64,000 nt of DNA from Bacillus thuringiensis (GTDB lineage: Bacteria; Bacillota; Bacilli; Bacillales; Bacillaceae_G), in assembly GCF_022095615.2 (NCBI RefSeq), contig NZ_CP155559.1, positions 2,415,501 through 2,479,500 on the forward strand, in the 5' to 3' direction. Made by a program: the position numbers and the translations under genes. A model generated the notes under the pieces. That model did no database searches and was not told where the DNA came from. It worked only from the letters and a program-made list of their open reading frames with translations. Below are positions 15,279-25,324 of this stretch, piece by piece; the first letter of the stretch is position 1; each line of letters starts with the position of its first letter.

Positions 15279-18200
15279 ATGGCAGGAAGAATTAAAGGGA
15301 TTACAATTGAAATTGGTGGAGAAACCACGGGACTACAGAATGCTTTAAAAGATGTCAATAAACGAAGTAAGGATTTAACAAAAGAGTTGAAAGATGTTGA
15401 GCGGTTGCTAAAGTTTGATCCTGGGAATATTGAGGCACTTTCTCAAAAACAACAGTTACTTACACAACAAATTGAAAATACAACACAAAAGCTAGACAAG
15501 TTAAAAGCAGCTGAACAACAAGTACAAGCACAATTCCAAAACGGTAAAATTTCCGAAGAACAATATCGTACTTTTAGGCGCGAAATTGAATTTACAGAAG
15601 GATCGCTTAATGGTCTGAAAAATAAACTTGGAAACATGAAAGCAGAACAAGACAGTGTAGCCAGTTCCACCCGACAATTAGAAACATTATTTAGTGCTAC
15701 AGGGAAAAGTGTCGATGATTTTGCAGGAGCATTAGGAAATCGTCTTGTGAATGCAATTCGAAATGGAACGGCTACAAGTAAACAGTTAGAGCAAGCGATT
15801 GGGACTATCGGCCGTGAAGCATTAGGAGCCGAAACAGATATCGAAAAATTACAACGTGCGTTACGATCTGTGGATGACGGCAATTCAATCCGGCAAGTAC
15901 GAAATGAATTAAGAGATTTACAGCAAGAAGCCGAAAGAACGGAGAAGAAGTTTGAGGGGTTAAAAGTAGGCCTTGAAAATGTTATCGGTGGTTTGGCAGC
16001 TGGCGGAGGTATCGCAACAGCTGTTGAACAAGCACTTGATATGTCCAAGCTAAAAACAAAAATTGAAATAGGATTTGATGTTCCTGAGTCCTCAAAAAAA
16101 TCAGTAGAGGATGCAGTGAGAGGTATTTCGGCCTATGGATTAGATGCAGAAGAAGCACTTGAGGGTGTAAGAAGACAGTGGGCTTTGAATAATGGTGTTA
16201 GTGATGAAGCAAATGCTTCTATTGTAAAGAGTGCAGCTGTTATTTCTAATGCTTATGCTGGAATAGATTTTACTGAATTAATTCAAGAAGCAAATGAAAT
16301 TGGTAATGAACTAGGCATTTCACAAGAAGGCGCTCTTGGTATGGCTGATGCCTTATTAAAAATGGGTTTTCCACCGGAACAATTAGATATTATCGCTGAA
16401 TATGGTGGTCAACTTACGAGAGCAGGCTACAACGCTGAAGAAGTACAAGCTATTATGGCCGCTGGCGTTGAAACAGGAACCTGGAATTAGATTATAGTTC
16501 CCTTGTATGGCGACATACAATGAAAAACTCCTTTAATTCAGTGAAACTCTCAAGTGAGACAATACTGAGCGAAGCCTTTTAATTAAGGAACGTGCAACGA
16601 CTAGTCGAAAGACGTAGGGTGTAAGCATATGACACTCGAAACGGGGAGCAACTCTAGTAGTTGAAGATATAGTCTAATCTATGCGGTGACGTATAGCAGT
16701 TCATAAGAGAACGGGCGTGACGTTGCGAGTTACGTTGAATATAAATGATTGATAATCTCTTAGATGGTCTAAAAGAAGGGCGTGTTAAAGCCGCTGAGTT
16801 CGGTCAAGGTGTCGATAAAGCTATGACAGAAGCTCTTGAAGGAACAAAAATTTCAGCAGAACAAGTTGAAAAATGGGGTCAGGCAGTAGCTAATGGTGGT
16901 AAAGAAGGTTCAGCAGCTATGACTGAAATTGCACAGGCTTTATCAGAAGTTGATGATGAAACGAAACGTAATGAATTAGGTGTTAAGTTTTTCGGTAGAT
17001 GATGAATTGTGCCGAAGTAAAATTGCGGTATAAAGCAAAGAGGGTGAGAATCCTAATTTGAACCGAAGGCTATACGAAGTATAGTCAGGGGCAGAGCATA
17101 GAGGGTGAAAAGATATAATCCCTCCACGAGACCGCGACACTTATTAGTGAAAACATATGCCGAACTTACAGGAAATGAACTGTAAGAAGTAGAGGATAAA
17201 AAGCCTTTACGATAACAAAATGACAATGTATGAAGATCAAGGACAAAACATCATTAATACTTTGCTAGGTGCGAAAGAGAAAACAATTGATTTTGGGAAG
17301 CAACAAGATAAACTGAATGATTCCATTAAGAAAATGGATGCAAACCCCGCAGTTAAATTTCAAAAAGCGATGCAGGATTTACAAGTTGCACTTCAGCCAG
17401 TTCTTAGTGTCATAGCGGATGTCATTTCTAAAATAGCTGAATGGGTTTCAAACAATCCAAAGTTAGCAGCCACATTAACAGCTGTTGCGATGGCTATTGG
17501 TATAATCTCAGGTGCAATTATGGCGCTTGCTCCTATAGTCATGGCGGTCATGAGTGTATTTGAGATTGGAGCGGCCGCAGCACTAGGAATAGTTGCTGTT
17601 GTTCCTCTTATTATAGCGGCTATAGTTGCTCTAGGAATTGCCATTTATAAAAATTGGGATGATATTAAAAATTGGACAATAGAAACATGGAATTCTATTA
17701 AGGAATATTTAATAGAGCTTTGGGATGGTATTGTTCAATCCTCTAGTGAAGCGTGGATTTCATTTTTAGAAACTATGCATTCATTCTTTGATCCAATAGG
17801 TCAGTTTTTTAGTGATTTATGGACAGGGATTGGCGAAATATGCAGTAGTACATGGAATTCTATTGTTGAATTCTTTTCAGGTGCTTGGGCTTCATTCACT
17901 GAAATGATGCATAGTTTCTTTGATCCTATAGGTGAATTCTTTAGTAGTTTGTGGTCAGGTATTGTGGAAACAGCGTCTTCTTGGTGGACTTCTTTAGTTA
18001 CAACGGCTTCAGAATTGTGGGGGACACTCGTACAAGCTTGGCAGGAAACATGGAATACTATCGTTACCGTATTAGATCCAATTATTTCATTTATGGCAGC
18101 CGTTTTAGAAGCAGGGTGGTTACTCATTCAAGCAGGAGCGCAAATTGCATGGGCAGCCATTTCACAATATATCATTCAACCTATTCAACAAGTTTATGAT

Positions 18201-19385
18201 TGGGTAAGTACAAAAATAGGTGAATTAGTTACATGGCTCGGTACACAATGGGAAATCGCAAAAGCTGTGGCCCAAGTTGCATGGGGATTATTTAAACAAT
18301 ATATTACCCAGCCTGTACAGGAAGCTTGGAACTTGGTAAAAGAGAAATTTAGTGATTTAATCTCTTGGTTAAGTTCTCAGTGGGAACTTGCTAAATCATA
18401 CACCCTTATGGCTTGGAATTTGGTTAAACAATATGTAATTCAACCAGTTCAAGAGTTGTGGAATACAACAAAACAAAAGCTTTCTGATTTAGCCAATTGG
18501 ATATTATCAAATTGGGATTCTATAAAATCCTATACGCTTACAGCTTGGAATTTAGTAAAGCAATATGTGATTCAACCAGTAACAGATACTTATAATCAGG
18601 CCAAACAAAAATTTACTGATTTATATAATTCAGCTAGAGAAAAATTTGATTCAGTGAAAAATGCAGCACAAGAAAAATTTGAAGCGGCAAAAAGATTTAT
18701 TATGGATCCAATAAGAGATGCGGTTGATGGAGTAAAGGGCTTCATCGATAAAATCAAAGGATTCTTTGAAAATCTGAAGTTAAAAATCCCTAAACCTGAA
18801 ATGCCACCTCTTCCACATTTTAGTTTACAAACTAGTACTAAAAATGTTTTAGGTAAAGATATTACATTTCCTTCTGGACTCAATATAGATTGGCGCGCCA
18901 AGGGTGGTATTTTCACTAAGCCAACTATATTCGGAATGAATAATGGACGTTATCAAGCAGCGGGCGAAGCAGGGGACGAAGCGGTACTTCCGCTAAATAA
19001 AAAGACACTTGGCGATATTGGGGCAGGAATAGTGGCAGCTATGCCACGTGGACAATTTACTATGCCTGGTGAAATCAATCAATTAATGAGTGATATGAGC
19101 CGTGTGATGGCTAGTTCTGTAAGTCAATTATCAGGATTAAAGACTGTCATGAGTGGTGTGTATGGAAGTATGTCAAATAGTAAACAAGCCATGACAAGCA
19201 GCGTATCAAATCAAATATTTAATCACTCTTCAGGATCATCTGATGGTGGAGTACTTCCAATGCTTGGTGGCGATTTAGTTGTTGAAGTTCCTGTTGTTTT
19301 AGAGGGACGAGATGTGGCGCGTGGCACGTATCGATATACAACCGAGTATCAAGAAAGAGAAACAAAAAGAAACTCAGACTTTTAG
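15279..19385 (+). CDS. Tape measure protein, split by two group I introns
   Basis: Predicted join of 15279-16487, 16748-16996 and 17223-19385, 1,206 residues after splicing. Exon 1 has long coiled coils (KDLTKELKDVERLLKFDPGN) and the tape-measure core. Exon 2 and the start of exon 3 continue it without loss: GTWN joins IDNLLDGLKEG, and FFG joins TMYEDQGQN. Exon 3 has hydrophobic segments near its start, repeated Trp-rich units (TAWNLVKQYVIQPV recurs) and a typical C-terminus (AGEAGDEAVLPLNKKTLG). It sets tail length and probably enters the membrane during DNA injection. Unspliced RNA would give only a 403-residue fragment. Confidence 0.88.
16488..16747 (+). ncRNA. Group I intron 1 in the tape-measure gene
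   Basis: 260 nt, no ORF. The 5' exon ends in T (GGAAT) and pairs with the internal guide GTTCC nearby, giving the U-G splice pair. Core motifs appear in order: P-like AATTCAGTGAAAC, Q-like ACTGAGCGAAGCC, R-like GTGCAACGACTAGTCG, S-like GAAGATATAGTCT. A P9-like hairpin CTATGCGGTGACGTATAG follows. It ends in a terminal G (16747). Removal restores the reading frame exactly. It resembles td/Bacillus phage-type introns. Confidence 0.88.
16997..17222 (+). ncRNA. Group I intron 2 in the tape-measure gene
   Basis: 226 nt, no ORF. Exon end TTCGGT pairs fully with guide GCCGAA a few bases into the intron, with the splice-site T opposite G. It has a P-like AAATTGCGGTATAAAGC and an S-like AAAAGATATAATCCC, and ends in a terminal G (17222). 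Splicing fuses GGT to ACA and restores the tape-measure frame. It differs clearly from intron 1, so the two probably arrived separately. Confidence 0.82.
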
Positions 19386-19402
19386 GTTTGGGTTTCTTTT
19401 AT
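19364..19402 (+). terminator. Hairpin at the end of the tape-measure gene
   Basis: AAAGAAAC and GTTTCTTT form the stem around the stop codon and run into TTTTATTATA. It may partly separate tape-measure from Dit transcription. Confidence 0.5.
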
Positions 19403-19426
19403 TATATAAAAAAATGAGGTGTCAAC

Positions 19427-20911
19427 ATGAGTTCTTTTACATTTAATAACGAACGAAAAGACTTTATTCAAATCGCAAAAGGATGGAAAAGACCAGCTTG
19501 GGCGCCATTAAAAAGGAATTTCCTAAGTGTTCCTGGATATCCAGGCGCAAGACTATTAAACACACAAACGGAAATGCGTGTTTTATCTATCCCTGTAGGA
19601 ATCATTGTTCCTGATGGATCGGATTTAGAAATTATAAAAGAAGAAATTGCAGATTGGCTGATTACAGATCAGCCAACAGAGCTTACTTTCGATGTAGAAC
19701 CAAATAGAACATATTTAGCTGTTGTGGACGATAGCTTTGATCTAGATGAATTTGTAACGCTCGGAATCGGTACAATCAAATTTGTTTGTCCGATACCTTA
19801 TAAACTAGGGAAAGTACAAACCCACACATTCACTCAAAATTGGTCTACTGAGATTACTTCTAATTTCACGAATAAAGGTAGTGTAGAATCTCCACCATTA
19901 ATTGAAATGACTGTAAAAAAACCAAGCACTTTTTTAGATGTATGGTTTGGTAAATATCCTTTAGAACGAAACTATTTCCGTATTGGTTACCCCCTAACTG
20001 TGGAGGAATCAACGGTACAAGAACGTGAGCGTGTGTTATGGGATGAAATGGCTTCGCCTATAGGCTGGACTCCTGTTACTGGACAATTTGACGATATGAT
20101 AGGGACAGGTAGTTTTAAATCAAAAGGCGGTTACGCACTATATTGTGAAGAATACGGAGAAGGGAAAGGGTTTTACGGTGCAATAGCTAAGAAAAGTATT
20201 CCAGGCGGTCCATTACAAGATTTTGAAATAGAGGCATGGATGACTTTAAAATCCAAAAATATTGATGAAATGGGTCGTTGTGAAGTTCTCTTATTGGATG
20301 AGGCAAGTAATCTGGTAGCTCGTATTAACATGAATGATTTATACGTAACGGCAGAAATTACAAAAGCACATATGAAAATCGGGAATAGCGGAACACCTAA
20401 TAGCATTCGTAAATTAGTAGATACAAGTGGCTATTACTTATCTACTTTCAATCAATTTCGGGGACGCCTGCGTATTGCTAGAAGAGGGACAAAATGGTCT
20501 GTATATGTAGCTAAATTTATAGGTGGTAAAGAGATAGACGGAGCTTCCCTAGTTGAACAATGGAACGATGTTGACAACAGTAATCCAATGACAAACCGAA
20601 AAATCGCACAAGTTATGATTGCGCTTTGTAAGTGGGATAATCACCAGCCTATTAACGAAATGCAAATTGATGACTTAAAGGTTTGGAAGGTAAACAAAGT
20701 CTCTTCTAATACAAAACCTTATATTTTCGATGCAGGAGATAAAGTAATTATTGATACAGAAAGAAGCCTTGTTACGATTAACGGGAAAGATGCTATTAAT
20801 ATTAAAGATATATTTAGCGAGTTTCCTAAGATCATACGTGGAGAAAATCGTATTGATATTATGCCACCGGATTTTACAGCTACAATCAGTTACAGGGAGC
20901 GATATAGATGA
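19427..20911 (+). CDS. Distal tail protein (Dit), extended
   Basis: 494 residues. The N-terminal 200 residues match the Siphovirus Dit domain (start SSFTFNNERKDFIQIAKGWKRPAWAPL; GIIVPDGSDLEIIKEEIADWL). The remaining 290 residues contain a beta-sandwich-like insert, so this is an evolved Dit that may bind carbohydrate on the cell wall. It overlaps the next gene by four bases. Hub of the tail tip baseplate. Confidence 0.85.
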   Translation: MSSFTFNNERKDFIQIAKGWKRPAWAPLKRNFLSVPGYPGARLLNTQTEMRVLSIPVGIIVPDGSDLEIIKEEIADWLITDQPTELTFDVEPNRTYLAVVDDSFDLDEFVTLGIGTIKFVCPIPYKLGKVQTHTFTQNWSTEITSNFTNKGSVESPPLIEMTVKKPSTFLDVWFGKYPLERNYFRIGYPLTVEESTVQERERVLWDEMASPIGWTPVTGQFDDMIGTGSFKSKGGYALYCEEYGEGKGFYGAIAKKSIPGGPLQDFEIEAWMTLKSKNIDEMGRCEVLLLDEASNLVARINMNDLYVTAEITKAHMKIGNSGTPNSIRKLVDTSGYYLSTFNQFRGRLRIARRGTKWSVYVAKFIGGKEIDGASLVEQWNDVDNSNPMTNRKIAQVMIALCKWDNHQPINEMQIDDLKVWKVNKVSSNTKPYIFDAGDKVIIDTERSLVTINGKDAINIKDIFSEFPKIIRGENRIDIMPPDFTATISYRERYR

Positions 20912-23900
20912 GAACGCCAAGTGGTGAATTGCATGTTGTTGATTTTAAAACAGAACAAATCGTAGCATCTATTCAGCCTACAGATTATTGGGATGATAAA
21001 AGACATTGGGAAATCAAAAATAACATTGATACATTAGAGTTTCGAGTATTTGATAATACAAGTCATGCATCCACACTTATGCAGCAAAACTTAGTATTAA
21101 AAGAAGTGCGTGATGGTCGTATTGTACCTTATGTAATTACTGAAGCGGAAAAGGACTCTAATGAAAGATCAGTAATTACATATGCGTCTGGTGAATGGAT
21201 TCAACTTGCAAAAGCTGGCATTATTCCTCCACAGAGATTTGAATCGAAAACAGCACATGAATTAACGTCTGTAGCTTTAGTAGGGACTAAGTATGAAATA
21301 GGGAATATTGAGTATTCCGGGTTCCGCACAATGATTATTGATGAATTTATTGACCCATTAACCTTTCTTAAAAAGATAGCATCATTATTTGAACTAGAAG
21401 TTCAATATCGTGTTGAAGTAGTTGGTTCGAAAATCGTGGGCTGGTATGTAGACATGGTGAAGAAAAAGGGAAGAGAAACAGGGAAGGAAGTCACGTTAGG
21501 TAAAGATTTAATGGGGATTAAACGTATTGAGAACTCTCAAAACATCTGTACAGCCTTATTAGGTTTCGTAAAAAAAGAAGGCGGAGAGTTCATTACCATT
21601 ACAGAAATAAATAACGGTGTCCCTTATCTTGTGGACAACGATGCTTTTCAAAGATGGAGTGAGAAGGGACAGCATAAATTTGGATTCTATAGTCCAGAGA
21701 CAGAAGACCAAGATATGAATCCAAAGCGTTTATTGACCCTTATGAATACAGAGTTAAAAAAACGTGTAAATTCTTCTGTTTTTTATGAAGTTGAAGCACA
21801 ATCAATCGGTCGTTTATTCGGACTAAATCATGAATTAATCAATGAGGGCGATACGATTCGAATTAAAGATACTGGATTTAAACCTAAACTTTATTTGGAA
21901 GCAAGAGCAATTGCTAGTGATGAATCATTTAAAAATCCATTACAAGATAAATATGTATTTGGGGATTACCATGAAATTGTTGATCCCAATGAAGAACTAA
22001 GAAAGATTTACAATCGTATTCTTAGTTCGCTTGGAAATAAACAAGAAATGATAGATCAGCTAGATAAATTAGTAAAAGAAGCTAATGAAACCGCTAGTAA
22101 TGCAAAAAAAGAATCAGAAGCAGCGAAAACACTTGCTGAAAAGGTGCAAGAGAATATTAAAAATAATACCGTTGAAATTATAGAATCAAAGAATTCACCA
22201 ACAACAGGTCTTAAACCTTTTAAAACACTTTGGCGTGATATCAGCAATGGAAAACCCGGTATTTTGAAGATATGGACAGGTGCAGCTTGGGAATCGGTTG
22301 TACCAGATGTAGAATCAGTAAAAAAAGAAACCCTAGACCAAGTAAGTAAAGATATTGAGTCCACAAAAAACGAGCTAAATAAAAAGGTCCAGGAAGCGCA
22401 AAATCAAGCAACAGGACAAGTAAATGAAGTGAAGGAAAGTTTACAAGGTGTTAGTCGTACGATTTCAGATGTACAAAATAAACAAGGTGAAATTGATAAG
22501 AAGGTAACTAAGTTCGAACAGGATTCTAGTGGATTTAAAACTTCTATTGAGTCGTTAACGAAAAAAGATACTGAAATTAGCAGTAAATTAAATACGGTTG
22601 AATCAACTGTGGAAGGTACAAGAAAGACTATTTCTGATGTGCAACAAACAACAAATGACCTTAGGAAAGTAACAACTGAAATGAAAGATGAAGCTGGGAA
22701 AACCAGTGAGAAGTTAACAAGTGTAGAAACAAAGGTGAATAGCGATAAAACTGGTGGACGCAACCTTTTATTAAAATCAAATGTTAAATATGAGAAGACC
22801 GGTTATTTAATCAATCAATACAATTCTACTGAAAATTTCTCTACAGATGAGGAATATACCTTTGTAATTAAAGGGAATGTACCACAAGGTCAGAAATTTG
22901 GAATTTGGATGAATGGCGGGTCTAGCAATGTTGGATATGCAACAAGTGTTTACGCTAATGGAATAACTTATGTAACTTTCAAGGCTGTTGCGGCTACAAG
23001 TGGAAATGAACGAAAGTTAAGTTTATATAACTATCCGAGTAGTACTACAAAATCTATTGTGGAATGGGTTGCCTTGTATAAAGGGAATAAGCCACAGGAT
23101 TGGACGCCCCCTCCTGAGGAGCAGGTAACAGCCGATGAATTCACAAAAAAAACAACCGATATTGAAAAAAGTGTGGAAGGTGTTGCTACCACTGTAACAA
23201 ATGTTCAAAACAGCCAAGCCGGATACGAAAAGCGTATGACTACTGTAGAACAAACAGCAAGCGGATTATCTTCCACAGTCAGTAATTTAAACAATGTAGT
23301 ATCAGATCAAGGAAAGAAGCTTACTGAAGCAAATACAAAACTTGAACAACAGGCAACCGCAATCAATGCAAAAGTTGAGCTTAAACAAGTAGAAGATTAT
23401 GTTGCTGGGTTTAAGATACCTGAGCTGAAACAAACAGTTGATAAAAATAAACAAGATTTATTGGGTGAATTAGCTAATAAACTTGCAACTGAGCAATTTA
23501 ATCAAAAAATGACTCTAATCGATAACCGCTTAATTATCAATGAACAGGGGATTAATGCAGCAGCAAAAAAGACAGAGGTATATACTAAGACGCAATCGGA
23601 TGGACAATTTGCAAAAGATTCTTATGTAAGAGATATGGAGTCGCGCCTTCAACTAACAGAAAAGGGCATTAGCATATCTGTAAAAGAAAATGATGTCATT
23701 GCAGCCATTAACATGAGTAAAGAAAATATTAAGTTAAATGCCGCACGAATAGATTTAATCGGTAAAGTTAACGCTGAGTGGATTAAAGCTGGATTGCTGA
23801 CCGGTTGCCAAATTAGAACATCAAACACCAATAACTATGTTAGTTTAGATGACCAATTTGTACGTCTATATGAAAGTGGAGTTGCTAGAGCGTTTCTGGG

Positions 23901-24780
23901 GCATTACAGAAGAGCAGATGGTGCAGTGCAACCGACTTTCATCTTAGGTTCAGATGAAAAGACTAACGCTCCAGCAGGCACGTTATTTATGTCTCAAGCA
24001 GGTGCGGGATGGCCTGGGGCTTATGCGAACATTGGTATTAGCGATGGCATAGAAAATAATGAAATCAAAAAATCTGTGTATTGGGAGTTGCAAAGAAACG
24101 GACTAAGTGTTCTAAACGCTAATGACTACCATGTGTTTTATGCTGGGAATGGGAGTTGGTATTTCAGACGAGGAAAAGTTGGGTTATATCAAACTTCGTT
24201 AGTCGTTGAAGATAATGGTACAGATTCTGATTTAAAATTACCTAATATCACTTTACGTAACAGCCGTGCAGCAGGATATACAGGTATCATTCAAGTCAAG
24301 TCATCCGTTACACAGAATGGATGGGGATCTGTTCAAGGTAATTTCATGAGTCCCTCATTACGGGAATATAAATCTAATATTCGTGATGTATCATTTTCTG
24401 CCTTAGAAAAAATCAGGAATGTACGAGTGAGACAATTTAACTATAAGAATGCGGTAAACGAGCTTTACAAAATGAGAGAAGAGAGAGATCCTAATGAGCC
24501 GCCATTGACAACAGATGCTATTAAAACATACTACGGGGCAATTGTAGATGAATGTGATGAATCATTTATTGATGAAAGTGGTAAAGGGATTCACTTATAC
24601 TCATATTCGTCACTTACAATCAAAGCTTTACAAGAACTAGAAATTCAACAAGATCAAAAAATCCAAGCTTTAGAAGAAAAACATGCTCAAGAGATGCAAG
24701 CATTAAAAGAACAGCATGAATCAGCTATGGAACTGATGAATCGTAGAATTACAGCTATTGAACAATTATTAGTTCGATAA
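20908..24780 (+). CDS. Tail spike / tail-associated protein with S74 chaperone
   Basis: 1,290 residues. The N-terminal about 370 residues are the prophage tail protein (Tal) domain of siphophage tips. Next come long coiled-coil stretches (about 375-860) and a receptor-binding region. The C-terminal block SPSLREYKSNIRDVSFSALEKI, with the Ser-Lys pair, is an S74 intramolecular chaperone that trimerises the fibre and cuts itself off. A final coiled coil ends the protein. It should recognise the host cell surface. Confidence 0.88.
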   Translation: MRTPSGELHVVDFKTEQIVASIQPTDYWDDKRHWEIKNNIDTLEFRVFDNTSHASTLMQQNLVLKEVRDGRIVPYVITEAEKDSNERSVITYASGEWIQLAKAGIIPPQRFESKTAHELTSVALVGTKYEIGNIEYSGFRTMIIDEFIDPLTFLKKIASLFELEVQYRVEVVGSKIVGWYVDMVKKKGRETGKEVTLGKDLMGIKRIENSQNICTALLGFVKKEGGEFITITEINNGVPYLVDNDAFQRWSEKGQHKFGFYSPETEDQDMNPKRLLTLMNTELKKRVNSSVFYEVEAQSIGRLFGLNHELINEGDTIRIKDTGFKPKLYLEARAIASDESFKNPLQDKYVFGDYHEIVDPNEELRKIYNRILSSLGNKQEMIDQLDKLVKEANETASNAKKESEAAKTLAEKVQENIKNNTVEIIESKNSPTTGLKPFKTLWRDISNGKPGILKIWTGAAWESVVPDVESVKKETLDQVSKDIESTKNELNKKVQEAQNQATGQVNEVKESLQGVSRTISDVQNKQGEIDKKVTKFEQDSSGFKTSIESLTKKDTEISSKLNTVESTVEGTRKTISDVQQTTNDLRKVTTEMKDEAGKTSEKLTSVETKVNSDKTGGRNLLLKSNVKYEKTGYLINQYNSTENFSTDEEYTFVIKGNVPQGQKFGIWMNGGSSNVGYATSVYANGITYVTFKAVAATSGNERKLSLYNYPSSTTKSIVEWVALYKGNKPQDWTPPPEEQVTADEFTKKTTDIEKSVEGVATTVTNVQNSQAGYEKRMTTVEQTASGLSSTVSNLNNVVSDQGKKLTEANTKLEQQATAINAKVELKQVEDYVAGFKIPELKQTVDKNKQDLLGELANKLATEQFNQKMTLIDNRLIINEQGINAAAKKTEVYTKTQSDGQFAKDSYVRDMESRLQLTEKGISISVKENDVIAAINMSKENIKLNAARIDLIGKVNAEWIKAGLLTGCQIRTSNTNNYVSLDDQFVRLYESGVARAFLGHYRRADGAVQPTFILGSDEKTNAPAGTLFMSQAGAGWPGAYANIGISDGIENNEIKKSVYWELQRNGLSVLNANDYHVFYAGNGSWYFRRGKVGLYQTSLVVEDNGTDSDLKLPNITLRNSRAAGYTGIIQVKSSVTQNGWGSVQGNFMSPSLREYKSNIRDVSFSALEKIRNVRVRQFNYKNAVNELYKMREERDPNEPPLTTDAIKTYYGAIVDECDESFIDESGKGIHLYSYSSLTIKALQELEIQQDQKIQALEEKHAQEMQALKEQHESAMELMNRRITAIEQLLVR

Positions 24781-24790
24781 TTTAATATAT

Positions 24791-24827
24791 AAAAACCGGA
24801 GCAGCCATAAGCTGGTCTTTTTTTATT
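24791..24827 (+). terminator. Terminator between tail and lysis genes
   Basis: CAGC and GCTG, extended by imperfect flanks, form a hairpin followed by CTTTTTTTATT. It lies between the spike gene and XhlA. Confidence 0.6.
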
Positions 24828-24848
24828 GCCTAAAAAGGGGTGGTTAAC

Positions 24849-25085
24849 GTGGAAGGGTTACAAGATGTGCGAAGTGATGTTCAAGAAATCAAGCAAGAAA
24901 TTAAGGAAATAAGATTAGAAGTTAAAAGCTTAGAAATGCGAACAACGGGTAACGAAAAAGACATTATTAATATCAACAAACAATTAGATAAAATCAGCGC
25001 CAATACTACTTGGATTTTACGACTTATAGTTGGTGGAATTATCGGTGGGATTCTCACTTTCTTAATGAAAGGAGGTGGTATGTAA
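24849..25085 (+). CDS. xhlA: Hemolysin XhlA family protein
   Basis: 78 residues from GTG 24849, with AAGGGGTGG just upstream. A charged helical N-terminus (VQEIKQEIKEIRLEVKSLEM) leads to one C-terminal membrane helix (TTWILRLIVGGIIGGILTFL), the layout of PBSX XhlA. It works with a holin to permeabilise the membrane at lysis. Its stop overlaps the holin start by one base. Confidence 0.82.
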   Translation: MEGLQDVRSDVQEIKQEIKEIRLEVKSLEMRTTGNEKDIININKQLDKISANTTWILRLIVGGIIGGILTFLMKGGGM

Positions 25086-25324
25086 TGGTTAGTTTAGCTG
25101 TAATGATTGGAATTGTAGTTGGTCTTTCACAAATCGTAAAAACAATTGGATTACAAACAAAATATATTCCGTTATTAAACTTAACGCTTGGCATTTTGCT
25201 AGGCGTTTTATTTTTGGACGGAGATATCAAAACAAATGTATTTCAAGGAATCATCATTGGGTTATCAGCAAGTGGCTTATTTGACCACACAAAAATTATG
25301 AAAAAGGATGCTGATGTAAAATGA
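25085..25324 (+). CDS. Phage holin
   Basis: 79 residues. AAAGGAGGTGG lies ahead of ATG 25085. Three hydrophobic helices (about 2-20, 28-44, 50-68) and a Lys/Asp tail are typical of small holins, and the order XhlA, holin, amidase supports it. It makes membrane lesions at the end of infection. It overlaps the amidase by four bases. Confidence 0.82.
   Translation: MVSLAVMIGIVVGLSQIVKTIGLQTKYIPLLNLTLGILLGVLFLDGDIKTNVFQGIIIGLSASGLFDHTKIMKKDADVK

Noticed and set aside
15166..15348. Separate small gene between chaperone and tape measure
   Set aside because: It is an out-of-frame reading across the frameshift T part and the tape-measure start.
16745..17002. Stand-alone small gene starting at ATG 16745
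   Set aside because: The ATG is the 3' end of intron 1; the frame is tape-measure exon 2.
17220..19385. Independent second tape-measure gene
   Set aside because: The apparent ATG overlaps the terminal G of intron 2, there is no ribosome site, and the protein joins exon 2 in frame.
22056..22763. Minus-strand frames in the spike gene
   Set aside because: Shadows of the coiled-coil coding region on the plus strand; no ribosome sites.
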